Shown here one piece after another: positions 23,261 to 35,858 of a stretch of 64,000 nt of DNA. The stretch is from Isoetes taiwanensis (taxonomy: Eukaryota > Streptophyta > Lycopodiopsida > Isoetales > Isoetaceae). Within the stretch, counting starts at the first letter, position 1. Every line of letters starts with the position of its first letter. The stretch lies in the NCBI GenBank assembly GCA_021234155.1, contig JAJEKV010000005.1:18274089-18338088 (forward strand), written 5' to 3'. Made by a program: the position numbers and the translations under genes. The notes under the pieces are model-generated. The model saw nothing but the letters and a program-made list of their open reading frames with translations, searched no databases and had not been told where the DNA came from.

Positions 23261-24800
23261 AAAAATGATGTCCTCAGCATCAAGACTAGTCTTGTTGCAG
23301 GGCAACACATCGTACATTGGAAGGAAGTCTCCCCTCCTTAAAGAGATAGCGTGAGATTATAAGTCACACAGACGTTGTCATGTTCAAAGTGATTAAGTTT
23401 GAAATGACTTGTAATGTGCAATTTATAACTCTGGAATATAGAAGGTAGAGGTATAGATCAAACATGATCATGGCTTAGGACTGTCAAAAGTCAAGAGTCA
23501 AGGTTTGTGGAAGTCTCACCGTTTCATTCTTGGTGATGAGTTTACAGTTTATCTGATGTAGAAATGATTCTTTTTATACATACGTGTAATTCTTTTAATA
23601 TAGTACAGACTTATTAATCGCGCACTGTTTAGTAGAAAGTCATTCTAATCATATCAACTTCTGTGTATATGACTATTATATTCTCCCTTGAGTTTGCAAG
23701 TGATTTTATTACAGCCAGCCTTAATGTAATTTTGCATCTAAATTTTGTTTTCGTATTTTGTTACAATTTTAACAACTCGTATATTGCTATCGTCAATGTT
23801 TACATGCCCCTCACATTTATACTTACCCTTTAATAGAATTATATATTGTACTGTATCGGACAGTTTTACCTATATACTTTAATATTAAGTATAGACAGAC
23901 GTTCTTCATGATTTATTATTCATAACCTTGTTATAACCTAATCTAAGTCTCGTTATTCCCTCAGAAGTCTGTGTAAGACATACATAGTTATCTCCTTCTA
24001 TTATATTTGATTATGTGTTTAAATAGCTTGCTCCTTTCGATTATCTTTAATGTTTCCACACTCACACTCTCTATCTTTTAGCATAGATTACAATCACATG
24101 AGGACACATATTAATTTATTGGTTATGTTTATACACTGACGAGACGTCCCGATATTCTTACATTTGAATTACTTATTTATTTATTGCTATTTTCGTAAAT
24201 TTATCACACATACAGACATTCCTATATTTACAGGGCACAGGTACAGCTGACCTATACATTCGACGTAATTGGTACTGCCTCGGTCGCTATTCGGCAGTGC
24301 TATGGCTATGCAATCGTCTTGTATCACGGAAGGCCAGTTGTAACTATGGTGTCCACGGCGGAAGCATCGAAACCATGCCTGGTCTGTCCTGAGCCTGTTA
24401 TATGGTGATGACTGAGCAGGTCCTGGGCTCTTACTTGAAGTAAAAGTGCTGAATGTTGGGAATAAGGAGTGTTAAGGTATCCCTATTTTGGATGGACATT
24501 TGAGAAAATTGGTACTATCCTAAGGTGGATTATGAGTACCCAGATTGATGTTCCTGAGGTGTGCAATAACGAAGCAAGCGGGTGCATGATTAAGATGACG
24601 ACATAGTCACTTGGATACGCTTAATGACATTGGTCAAGTGCATGACCATTATGAAGGATATAAATTAAGGAAATGGACATCTTATGTCTGCTGGGAGCAT
24701 GGAGATGCCGAATAACAGACTGGACAATAGTGTGGAACGTAGTTTGCACACAAGGTGAGGAGAAGACGACAATTGGTAGGAGCAGGCGCAACCATCGAAA

Positions 24801-24860
24801 GTAATATACCCACACGACAAGTAATATACCCACACGACAAGTAATATACCCACAGGACAA
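24801..24860. repeat. 20-bp x 3 tandem repeat in the left arm
   Basis: GTAATATACCCACACGACAA is repeated three times, the last with one change. The mirror copy in the right arm (about 27381-27443) has three units with independent substitutions. Confidence 0.9.
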
Positions 24861-26018
24861 GTGGGAGACAAGAGGTGCTTGAAAGTTGTTGTAAACAACG
24901 TTTCAAATATAGAGAGTTTGGAATGACACGTTGAATATACCAAAGTGCGGAGTATGAACAAGGTAAGCCCAATGAACATCTCACCAAGGAGGATGTGCTC
25001 ACGGACTTGGTATCGTGTGTGTATCAGAGGTAATTCAGCGTTGGTATATGTGTACTAGGACCATTTAATAGTAAAACATAACTAAAAGAAGATAGGATAT
25101 ATACTAGAACTTTTAGTTCACATTCCATATGAATACGGAAGTAATGAAGATAAGAGTTCTTATACTAGAGATCAAACATATCCACAAGGAACTTAGGTTG
25201 GCATTTGCCCCTGTGGAAGTTATGACTAGTCCTTGAGGACAAAGGCAACTAAGGCTAGTGGTGTTGAAACCACAACATATGTATGGTACTAGATAACCAA
25301 GTTGAGGAAATAAGTTGGCCGCAAGTATGAATATACCTAGATGCCTATGCCAACGAGTTACATATGAGTCTAGACTTAGGGTTGGTGCACACATGTTACT
25401 ATATCATATAATAACAACGTAGCAGTCTTGGATGTAGGAAGGATTTAGTAGTATTAAATACTATAGTGGTGATCATATCGAGGATGTCGATTGTGATATT
25501 CAGATGTATATCATATTAAAAGATAGTAGAATATTCATACAAGGCGAGTGAAATATTACTTGACAAGGTTTACAGAAGAAGCATAATGATATGCTTATAT
25601 ACAAAGATATTGGGTTAAGGTATGATCCACCAGAGATACGCACTCAGTGAAAATAGCTAGAGTAAGTCTAGCATATACGGTGATATTACATTCAAAAAAC
25701 ACCCCGAGGATGGTTGGAAGGATGTCGAAATAACCGATAATGAGAGCTTAACTACTCAAAGGTTCTAGATACCAATGAATTACTTCAGCGTTATAAGTTG
25801 AGAGCATTTATTCGGTTTTGGGGATAAAAAGATGTATAAAATATCGCATCCCCCTGATGGAAGAAAAGAAGGAGTACGATGACTTTGACGATTATACTTT
25901 TAGGGATAACCGAGAAGAGGGCAATACATAGCAATCCAAGTCCTGATATATGGACCAGTAGTCTAAAATGGCTTATCAAGAAAGAAGTTGGCTTATCATT
26001 ACCATGGCTTCATTACGG

Positions 26019-26267
26019 TTGAAGGGATACCAATAAGCCAACTTCTTTCTTGAAGGGATATAACCCTTTTTCTAGTATTTATAGTGCATCTATTCCATAT
26101 TTAAATTAGAGGCATGCCTTTGGTAAACCCACGTTGTGGAGGCAACAACTCCATCAGAGCAAGCTCTTTCGCCATAGCCGCCGGAATAAGCAGTCTTGAC
26201 ATAGCCACGGGAGTTGACCTCTCTCTGCCATGGCCCACCTCCACCGACCGGTCCTGCACTATCGTGA
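26019..26267. other. central spacer (loop) of the inverted repeat
   Basis: This unique stretch of about 250 bp separates the arms. It contains an internal direct/inverted echo of AAGCCAACTTCTTTCTTG (26036-26053 on the plus strand, also 26289-26306 and, inverted, 25979-25996). A more G/C-rich block at 26110-26250 could be a scrap of coding sequence, but I cannot identify it. Confidence 0.6.
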
Positions 26268-29200
26268 TAATGAAGCCATAGTAATGATAAGCCAACTTCT
26301 TTCTTGATAAGCCATTTTAGACTACTGGTTTATATATCGGGACTTGGTCTTCTCGGTTATCCCTAAAAGTATAATCGTCAAAGTCATCGTACTCCTTCTT
26401 TTCTTCCATCAGGGGGATGCGATATTTTATACATCTTTTTATCCCCAAAACCGAATAAATGCTCTCAGCTTATAACGCTGAAGTAATTCATTGGTATCTA
26501 GAACCTTTGAGTAGTTAAGCTCTCATTATCGGTTATTTCGACACCCTTCCAACCATCCTCGGGGTGTTTTTGAATGTAACATCACCGTATATGCTAGACT
26601 TACTCTAGCTATTTTCACTGAGTGCGTATCTCTGGTGGATCATACCTTAACCCAATATCTTCGTATATAAGCATATCATTATGCTTCTTCTGTAAACCTT
26701 GTCAAGTAATATTTCACTCGCCTTGTATGAATATTCTACTATCTTTTAATATGATATACATCTGAATATCACAATCGACATCCTCGATATGATCACCACT
26801 ATAGTATTTGATACTACTAAATCCTTCCTACATCCAAGACTGCTACGTTGTTATTATATGATATAGTAACATGTGTGCACCAACCCTAAGTCTAGACTCA
26901 TATGTAACTCGTAGCTATATTCATACTTGCGGCCAACTTATTTCCTCAACTTGGTTATCTAGTACCATACACATGTTGTGGTTTCAACACCACTAGCCTT
27001 AGTTGCCTTCGTCCTCAAGCTCTAGTCATAACTTCCACAGGGGCAAATGCCAACCTATAAGTTCCTTGTGGACATGTTTGATCTCTAGTATAAGAACTCT
27101 TATCTTCATTACTTCCGTATTCATATGGGCTCTAGTATATATCCTATCTTCTTTTAGTTATGTTTTACTATTAAATGGTCCTAGTACACATATACCAACG
27201 CGGAATTACTCCTCGGGATACACACACGATACCAAGTCCAGAGCACATCGTCCTTGGTGAGATGTTCATTGGGCGCCTACCTTGTTCATACTCCAAACTT
27301 TGGTATATTCAACGTGTCATTCCAAACTCTCTATATTTGAAATGTTGTTTGCAACAACTTTCAAGCACCTCTTGTCTCCCACTTGTCGTGTGGGTATATT
27401 ACTTGTCATGTGGGTATATTACTTGCCGTGTGTGTATATTACTTTCGATGGTTGCGCCTGCTCCTACCAATTGTCGTCTTCTCTTCACCTTGTGTGCAAA
27501 CTACCACACTATTATCCAGTCTGTTATTCGGCATCTCCATGCTCCCAGCAGACATAAGATGTGTCCATTTCCTTAATTTATATCCTTCATAATGGTCATG
27601 CATTTGACCAATGTCATTAAGTGTATCCAAGTGACTATGTCGTCCTGTTAATCATGCACCCGCTTGCATCGTTATTGCACACCTCAGGAATATCAATCTG
27701 GGTACTCATAATCCAGTTTTCACCTTAGTATAGTACCAACTTTCTCGAATGTCCGTCCAAAATAGGGATACCTTAACACTCCTTATTCCCAACATTCAGC
27801 ACTTTTACTTCAAGTAAGAGCCACTGACCTCGGTCATCACCATATAATGTGCTCGTGATGCACCGGGCATGCTTTCGATGCTTCCGCCGTGGACACCATA
27901 GTTACAACCGGCCTTCCGTGATCAGACGATTGCATAGCCATAGCATCTGCCCGGATAGCGAATCGGGTGGTACCAATTACGCCGAATGTATATGTCACTG
28001 TACTTTTTGCCCCAGAAATATAAGAATGTCTCAGATGTGTGATAAATTTACGAAAATAGCAATAAAATAAATAAGTAATTCAAATGTAAGAATATCGGGA
28101 CGTCTCGTCAGTGTATAAACATAACCAATAAATTAATATGTGTCCTCATGTGACTGTAATCTATGCTAAAGATAGAGAGTGTGAGTGTGGAAACATTAAA
28201 GATAATCGAAAGGAGCAAGCTATTTAAACACATAATCAAATATAATAGAAGGAGATAACTATGTATGTCTTACACAGACTTCTGAAAGAATAACGAGACT
28301 TAGATTAGGTTATAACAAGGTTATGAATAATAAATCATGAAGAACGTCTGTCTATACTTAATATTAAAGTATATAGGTAAAACTGTCCGATACAGTACAA
28401 TATATAATTCTATTAAAGGGTAAGTATAAATGTGAGGGGCATGTAGACATTGACGATAGCAATATACGAGTTGTTAAAACTAACAAAATACGAAAACAAA
28501 ATTTAGATGCAAAATTACATTAAGGCTGGCTGTAATAAAATCACTTGCAAACTCAAGGGAGAATATCTATCTATATATAATAATAAAGCCATTTTAGGAT
28601 AGTTTGTGCGCAATCTTTTTAAATGATTTTTATCCCTTCGATTTAGTTTTTTTTCTCTGTTTGACCTCTCTCATGCCCGTTTATTATAGGTCGTTAAGAT
28701 ATGGATGGTTTTTTCTTCTCCCGCAAAGCTCCTACCTGTCGTTCTATTGCCATGAAGTTCTCTCTATTGTGTCTAGAATTGTTTTGCTTATTCATTTGAA
28801 AGTGTATTAACAAATGATTTGGTTATTATCTGCTTACTTATAGTGATCAAAAGTTGAACCGGTGACATCATATAGAATCGACGCTTCTGCTGGAGAATCG
28901 TTAGGTTTCGGTTGATGCCCTGGGCCATTTCGGTTTCTACGTTCTTTGCTTCTGTTTCAGATAATTTGATAGATTTCGGCAGGGTTTAAAATCAGAGGTA
29001 AATCTATATTTTCACTAGATTTAATATTTATCTGCTTTAGAAATGGTAAAGCACCTAAGGAATTGATTAATATAGACCATTTGCTTACGTTGGACTTTTT
29101 TTGTAGGCAAAGAACAAAAATAATTGCCGAAGTTGCACACAGAGCCTTCTTTGTGCAAATTAACGGGTCCTTTCTTCATCTCTTGGGGGTTTTGGATATG

Positions 29201-29582
29201 TCTTCGTCTGTTAGCTCTTGGATATGTTTTTGGATATCTCTTGCAGGAGTCCATACAAGAAAAGGTATTAAACGTTTGCAATTTCTTCTGATTTCTAATG
29301 GTCTTGGCATCTCAATCATCTGTTTGCTCTGTTTGGAAAATTGGTTGAAGCAAATTAAGCATTTGCAAGGGTCCCATAGCCAAGTGCTTGTAGACAAAGC
29401 ACATATTGTGTGCCATTTGAATGTGATGGCGACCAAGCTTATCTCATGCTTTCTCGCATATAAATTTTGCTTATTTTGTAGTGTAAATCTAACAAGTAAG
29501 ATTACCAAAGGGGCGATCATGTAGTTAAAGGTCATCCCTTGGTCCTGCCGCGATATTAAAGACATCCTTTTTACAGTTGGCA

Positions 29583-30900
29583 TTTGCTAATTCCTTTTGT
29601 AACTCCAGAAAATCATTCTTTGCGAGCTATAGCATTGTTCATCTGTACAGAAGTTAACAAATTTGCATTTACTATTACGCAGTCTGCAGGACTTTTACCT
29701 TACATTGGCCCATCTAAGACGCAACCCAGCAAGTTAGGAGATAGCATGAAGCTTTTTGGTCATACAGTGGTAGTGCCCACAACAACAAAGCCGATTCCTG
29801 CAGTAATTTCAAAGGTGGATAAAGGTAAATGTTATATAATGATACTTGCTTCAGCATTCCATTTATATGTTATAAATAAACAATGCTCTTGAAATTAAGG
29901 CATCATGAAATATAAACCTCTAAAACGAGATGAAATTCCAGATTCTGGAGATTGTGACCAAAATGGTGACTGGAGTGGAGCAGTTGACTTCCAGCAGCTA
30001 GCAGATGATCCTGAAAACACAGAAAAAAGGAACAATATCCTTCCAACTTCAGACCGCCCTTTCAAAACGTTACCATTGCAGCATCCATTCGTTCCTGGAC
30101 ATCTTGGGAATGGACAATGCCCAGGATATATGCTAGAATTTATGAAGCATATGTGTGCTGGACTACCAGTGGTGCCCAATCCCGATAATGGTCAGTGTTC
30201 CAGATCCACCACACCAGAATATTCACCAATGGTACCTGCAGATGCTCTTGCTTATGCAAAATACATGGAAGGGATTACAAAATTGCAGATCCCAGAGAAT
30301 CTGAAAGATACTCCTGGGATTGCCAGAGGGGCAATGCCCTGGACCACCTGCAAACTCACTTAGAGCTGCATTCATAGCAGCAGTAGCAACAGCAGCAATA
30401 ACATGGCCATTCTCTGGAATGCCTCCACCTACTATACCTCCAGCAATTACAGGTGAAAATTTACCTTTTCAAGCTGTGCACGCCATTAACAATATATCCC
30501 AGCAAGTCCATTTTAATTACTACAGAAGTGCTTCTAAGGGAGGATTTCCGATCTCACGTTTTTTCTCTCTGTTTTGCAGGCTCCTCTAGAGAAGGGCACC
30601 CAAGAATATGTAGAACATCTGCTTAGATGCTTTCTTAGATCCATCCGCTTAGAACTCTCTATTAGACCATGCATCTCATATGGCAGCCGATCTTGGCTTA
30701 CATCTACCGCCATAAGGAACGAAATTAATAGAAATGTCCATAAACCATCGGTTCAAGAACAATTATAGAAGTACTTTATATCCGTAAAAAACTTTGTGAA
30801 ATTTGAGCAAATTTAATCGGATTTTTGCAGGCTATTCCCAAGTTACTGAAAGCTCCTACAGAGATAGCCACCCAAGAAGCATATATGACTATGAAGTAGT
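29583..30900 (+). pseudogene. captured plant gene exons in the Helitron, possibly LHY/CCA1-like
   Basis: Exon 1 ends at about 29824 (donor AAAGGTAAATG) and includes SMKLFGHTVVVPT, resembling the KLFG-TV motif of LHY/CCA1/REVEILLE-type clock factors. After an ATTAAG acceptor, exon 2 from about 29899 reads KYKPLKRDEIPDSGDC... through SPMVPADALAYAKYMEG. One frameshift near 30330 is needed to continue into an Ala-rich stretch and WPFSGMPPPTIPP, recalling the Ala-rich middle region of LHY proteins. A donor CAGGTGAAAA and two later TTTGCAG acceptors (before APLEKGTQEYVEH at 30580 and AIPKLLKAPTE at 30830) show more exons. No MYB repeat was found. The homology is tentative; that these are captured coding exons is well supported. 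Confidence 0.45.
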
Positions 30901-32712
30901 TCTGAGTTGCTACAATCCATTATCCCAGCCTAACCAAAGCACCAACTAGCAAAACAAGCCATGATTGTGTATACGCATAAAACACCAATATAATCGTTGT
31001 AGAAGCAGGTTCAAACATAGATCTCAGTTTGGTTCTGAATTAGAACGTTAGAATGGCACAGTGAGTAAATTTGATGCTTGTCAAGATATGGTTGCACCAA
31101 TCTGCGTCTCCAGAAGTTTTGAGAAGTTTCTGTTTTCTTTTCTCCCCCATATCCAATCGACCTTATCCTCCTTCCTAATTGTAAACCTATCGTGCCTTCT
31201 GTAGCAGAATTATGGAATTGGTAGGCGCTCTTGAGACACCCTAATAGAAAGACAATATTTAAAACCTGTTGCATCATTCTGTTCTTTTCCACTAATATGC
31301 AGTTACAACCAAGATTAAAATGTTCATGCAGCATGTAAAAAAAATTGTGTTTGGATCCCATTCATATCAGCATCATCCTCAGCACTCTTCCTTTCACCAA
31401 CCACATGACCTATTGTACCCAATACATTATGATTGTAGAACACATAAGACTTAGTAGATATAGTTGTCCCACTGAAATACATTAAACTCAATTCCATGCA
31501 AAAAAACATCAGAGTCTAAGAACATACCGCTTTTCACTTTTGCCTGTGAACTTAGTGTTTGGGATTCTTGCAACACCTGTAAATAAGATCTCCCACGCTG
31601 GAAGAAATACAACTTAGTCCGCCAAATGGCTTAATAAACTTGTGCCAACATATATGGCATTCCTTACTGTATATGGCAATTATCCTATTATTTTAGATGC
31701 ATTTGTTTGAACTAATTCTTTCGTCTGAAGAGATAACCAGATGCATTGTGCCATCTCTAACCTGCATGTTCTTCAATTACTTGTATCATCCTTTTGTACT
31801 GTAGCATTCGATTCTATTATATCTTCTCACATCTATATCTAATCCCCTTTCCAATAAAGTTATTTCTCAACTCAAATATGTTTTTGATATTGTCAGTCAA
31901 GAGATTAGCTCTACACCTTAGATGCCCATAATACTATTTGGTCTACCATTATTTAATGAGTGTTTTCTAAACTACATGGTTATTCTCATCCATCACGAAC
32001 TGCTTTCACAGACTTGTTCCTCATCAGGCCAGCAAAATCTACATATGGCAGAGTTGACAGTTAGAAAAACTTTAGATTTCTCAGCCCGCTGTCAAGGTGT
32101 GGGATCAAGATATGGTAAGAAAGGATCATCTTCATCTACTCAAAACATTTCGCATTAATAATTACATGGTGAGAATGCAAACATGTAGAAACGCTCTTGA
32201 AGCTCGCACAAAGGGAAAAGACTGCATGAATCAAGCCAATCCTGATTTAGATACTTTCTTGAGGGTTAATATTAGATAGCTCGAAGAAAAATCAAGCTAT
32301 ATTAGGGATTTCATTTGCTGACTTGGTTATGCTATAGGCAACAGCACAATAAGGCACAATTGTCACGGATTATGTTATAAAGGTAACATATTAATGCCTA
32401 GATCAGAAAATTATACGAGAATATCTTTAGCCAGCGTATAGGGTATCAACTTCATATAAACATGTATCTACTAACGCATCGCAACGTCGGGCAGACGTCT
32501 ATATTGAGTTTAAAATTAAGCATTACAACAATAGTGATTTAACAATAGTTATCCAAACACCACCACTATGAAGTGTTTGTATTCAGTTATATGTTTCCAA
32601 CTGTAGCTTAGCATTGTGAGTAGCATATCTCTCCTACCCACCATCATCGCAACATAGACTTTGTAATATATATTTACATTTTAATAATTTTTGAGCTTAT
32701 ACCTGAAAAAAA

Positions 32713-32729
32713 GCCCAGCAACGCTGGGC
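32713..32729 (+). terminator. Helitron 3' terminal hairpin
   Basis: A perfect 7-bp stem with an AAC loop lies 7 bases upstream of the CTAG end, in the position and shape typical of the Helitron transposition stop signal. Confidence 0.9.
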
Positions 32730-33161
32730 ACCTTTTCTAGTAATAGTCATATACACAGAAGTTAATATGATTAGAATGACTTTCTACTAAACAATGCGCG
32801 ATTAATAAGTCTATACTATATTAAAAGAATTACACGTATGTATAAAAAGAATCATTTCTATATCAGATAAACTGTAAACTCATCACCAAGAATGAAACGG
32901 TGAGACTTCCACAAACCTTGACTCTTGACTTTTGACAGTCCTAAGCCATGATCATGTTTGATCTATACCTCTACCTTCTATATTCCAGAGTTATAAATTG
33001 CACATTACAAGTCATTTCAAACTTAATCACTTTGAACATGACAATGTCTGTGTGACTTATAATCTCACGCTATCTCTTTAAGGAGGGGAGACTTCCTTCC
33101 AATGTATGATGTGTTGCCCTGCAACAAGACTAGTCTTGATGCTGAGGACAACATCATTTTT

Positions 33162-33174
33162 AAGGTGGGGAGAA
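33162..33174 (+). promoter_or_regulatory. polypurine tract (right arm)
   Basis: AAGGTGGGGAGAA is followed at once by TGTGACGTTCC, mirroring 23248-23260. Confidence 0.85.
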
Positions 33175-33965
33175 TGTGACGTTCCACATATTTATACGCC
33201 TTTTTGAGTATAAATACATGACATGTCATTATGAATAATTAATCGCACATTAATTATTCATAAGTTAAGGTTAGCTATGTTAATAATCCATTATTAAAGT
33301 GGAAACCTAACCTAAAACCCTAATTCCAATTTAGGGCTTAACCTAATATTAAAAAGGCTAAAATACCAAATTAGCTAATATTAACCAACCTAAAGTCGCC
33401 ACCTGGCCCAAATCGATTGGGCAAGGCAGAGTGTCCAATTTGGGACACCCAAATTGGGGGTTGCACCCCAGTTTGCCCCAATTCGATTTGGGGCAATTGG
33501 AGATGGAGGAGGAGATGCTGCCCAACCCTGAGATGCTGTTCGATCATGTTCCAGCCAGAAGGATGGCGACCCAGGGGGATAGTGGAGCTAGCTATGGTTC
33601 CGGTTAGTACATAGTTAGCTTAGTTGTGATTCTAGTAGGCTAGCGCCTCTGTCAGGCTTCTTTGCTTGTCTCTGATGATGATTAACCCTTGTTTGATAGT
33701 TAGAACTGTTCTCAACTATTGATTATGCTCTGTGATGGATGGATGGATGGATATATCTTTGGTAGTATCTCTGTTAGTTCTTCCAGAAAGCAGGGATTAA
33801 GGGGGGTAGAGACCTCTGTAACCTATGTTCATTAATATGCTCCTAGTAGCTCCCGTAGTACCCAGTAATTGCGGCCTGTGTACAAGAGCCCACCGAGCTA
33901 TGGAATCTATGGCATCATTGAAGCACCAGACAAGGGGTCGTAGTAATGAAGTGTGGGGTGGGGTC

Positions 33966-35224
33966 CACAAGGCACCCAGAATTAAAACACTACATGGTTT
34001 TACCCGTGGTTATGACTAGAAAAGCATTCTGTAAAACCAATGCGTCTCTGGGGGTTAATTTCATTAAAAACCATATGTGGCTAAATTACGTGGCTTTCTT
34101 GGAAGGTTTATTAAGGTCGTATTATGGCATGGTAATTGCAAATGGCTTCTTTATAGTGTTTGACAAAGTGGTACTATAGTTGCTAAATGAAGGTGGTATA
34201 TTATGATGTTTTAAGGGTAGGGTTTGTCCATGTAGTATAATATGATAGTCGTGGATGTGGTTTAATGTAGTGATCTATTCATGTGATTTATTAATATGGT
34301 GGTTTGTTATTGAATGCATATTGTTTACAATGTGTTGTATGCAATGAATCACCACTATCTAATTAGTCAAAGTGTTTAGGTTATTGTATTATAAAGCACA
34401 TATTGTTTATTAAACTTAGATGTAATTGTTTGTTCCAAATGTGTATGGTTTTATAATGCATTAGATCATGGTTATCATTATAAACCAGATCATTTCAAGT
34501 TACTAAACTAAAGCTATTAAGAATTCTGCATGGTTTCTTACGTATTCTAGTACTTATTAAGGTGGATAGTCCACTAATGGCCTTATTAAGGTGGATAGTC
34601 CACTAATGGCCTTTAGTCTAAAGCATTTTGGTCAATTCATAGAAAGCATGGGGATCTTTCTGGTCAAAGTGTACTTGTTAAAGCTGATAAACCACTAATG
34701 GGTTTCTAGTCTTAAGCTTCTTAAGTTACTGCATAAAAAGAATGGCAATCTTTCCACTGAAGATCCAATAGTTTCATTTATCATACACGCAATGGTGGAG
34801 GTGACAAACCACTACAATTCTATGATCTAGAGCACTTTTGGTTAATGAATGAAAACAACACGAGTCTTGTTAAGTATACATGTACACATTTGTTGTATGA
34901 TTGCATAGTTTCTTGACAAGTACACCTAGTGGTTAAGACTATTAACCATAAATGTTCACGTCCATGCCTAGTGGTTAAGACTATTAATCATAAATGCTTT
35001 TCACATCCATATCCTTGATTGTTAAAGACTTTTAATCATAAATGGTTTTCGCGTCCAAGCATTTAAGACAAACAGCTAATTAAAATGTAGTGGTCTCCTA
35101 CATGGTTTCGTACTATTTTGAAATAGTTCTTACCCACTACTACTTTTCAATTGTATTTACATGTTTTTTTTGTGGTTCACTAGTGGTATCCACAACCACT
35201 TTGTCAAGTAAATTCAGATTGATT
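33966..35224. other. non-coding sequence with a short tandem repeat
   Basis: A unit of about 29 bp (TTATTAAGGTGGATAGTCCAC...) occurs twice in 34554-34612. Looser repeats of GGTTAAGACTATTAA-type words occur at 34930-35030. No gene is supported. Confidence 0.45.
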
Positions 35225-35790
35225 TCAGAAAGCAATGCATACAAGACTTCAACAATACCCTTTTGTGGCAGATCTTGCACCGTAGCCTCAGGGTGAATGT
35301 CCGAGTCCACAGGTTTAAGCCTCAGGTAGCAGAAACATGCCCTTTATGTGGGAGGCGACGTGAGACCATTGAGCATTGCTTTGTCCTATGCACAGAGGTA
35401 GGGGCAGCTTGGTCCTGGGTGAGAGCCCTCTTTGGGACTTCATTATGCAGTCAGAAGATTCTCTTGGGAGTCCTTCCTAGTGGTGGGCAAAGGGCGGCGA
35501 GACGTTTCATTTATGAGCTTGGCTTTTTGTGGCTGATTTGGAAAAAGCGGAGGCGAAGGTCTTTCAGAATGCGCTTAGCCCTTCCGGTTGGTTCCGATCT
35601 TGAGGCATAAGTTGTGGCGGTACCAAGTCTCAAGCTTGTGCGGCATGATTAAGCGGGAAATTTGGTCGACATTCCTACAGATTGTGGATCATGATGGGCA
35701 CTTCATTTCTTAGCACCACACTTATCATTGTACTTGATCGCATTCTAGTGGTTTAATATATACTTATATTCTTCAAAAAAAAAAAAAAAA
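35225..35790 (+). mobile_element. L1-type LINE 3' fragment with poly-A tail
   Basis: The frame 35263-35610 (MWQILHRSLRVNVRVHRFKP...) contains the zinc-binding C-terminal region of plant L1 reverse transcriptases: CPLCGRRRETIEHCFVLC, followed by a Trp-rich stretch. A 3' UTR and an A16 run at 35775-35790 follow. It is heavily 5'-truncated, with no RT catalytic core. Its orientation is opposite to the gene exons next to it. The exact 5' edge was set by the start of coding similarity and is approximate. Confidence 0.8.
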
Positions 35791-35858
35791 CAATAAACAT
35801 TACATTGACTATTGAGCAATATACTAAAAAAAACAAAATGCAAGTTACTTCAACGTAC

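Larger units (their letters stand above)
22458..26018 (-). repeat. left arm of a 3.5-kb inverted repeat (gypsy 3' half)
   Basis: It is the reverse complement of 26268-28565 plus 32741-33965. Near the centre the arms differ by only about one base per 80 (for instance 25730-25820 against 26455-26540). The arm consists of half the LTR, the polypurine tract and about 2.75 kb of non-coding internal sequence. It contains no gag or pol, so the family is non-autonomous (LARD-like). Small open frames here are shadows. The outer limit at 22458 is where the GGGGTGGGGT match stops. Confidence 0.92.
28566..32740 (+). mobile_element. non-autonomous Helitron, 4175 bp
   Basis: The 5' end is TCTATCTATATATAATAATA (TC start). 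The 3' end is CTAG at 32737-32740, preceded by a perfect 7-bp hairpin GCCCAGC-AAC-GCTGGGC (32713-32729) ending 7 bases before CTAG. The host sequence ...GGGAGAATA^TAATAGTC... is split exactly between A and T, with no target duplication. The undisturbed site exists in the left arm at 23678/23679. There is no Rep/helicase ORF, so it is non-autonomous. It carries captured exons (29583-30900). Helitrons mobilise by rolling-circle replication and often pick up gene pieces. Confidence 0.95.
26268..33965 (+). repeat. right arm of the inverted repeat, split by a Helitron
   Basis: Segments 26268-28565 and 32741-33965 together mirror 22458-26018. In this orientation the internal sequence runs into a polypurine tract (33162-33174, AAGGTGGGGAGAA) and an LTR starting TGTGACGTTCC at 33175. 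The LTR match stops after 790 bp at 33965. The arm is interrupted only by the 4175-bp Helitron. Confidence 0.92.

Noticed and set aside
24621..25002. Three overlapping frames with repeated hydrophobic YY/VGILL segments
   Set aside because: Produced by the 20-bp tandem repeat read in three frames; not a membrane protein.
28604..28810. Frame near the Helitron 5' end as a Rep or helicase piece
   Set aside because: No rolling-circle HUH motif or helicase motif is present; low-complexity hydrophobic peptide.
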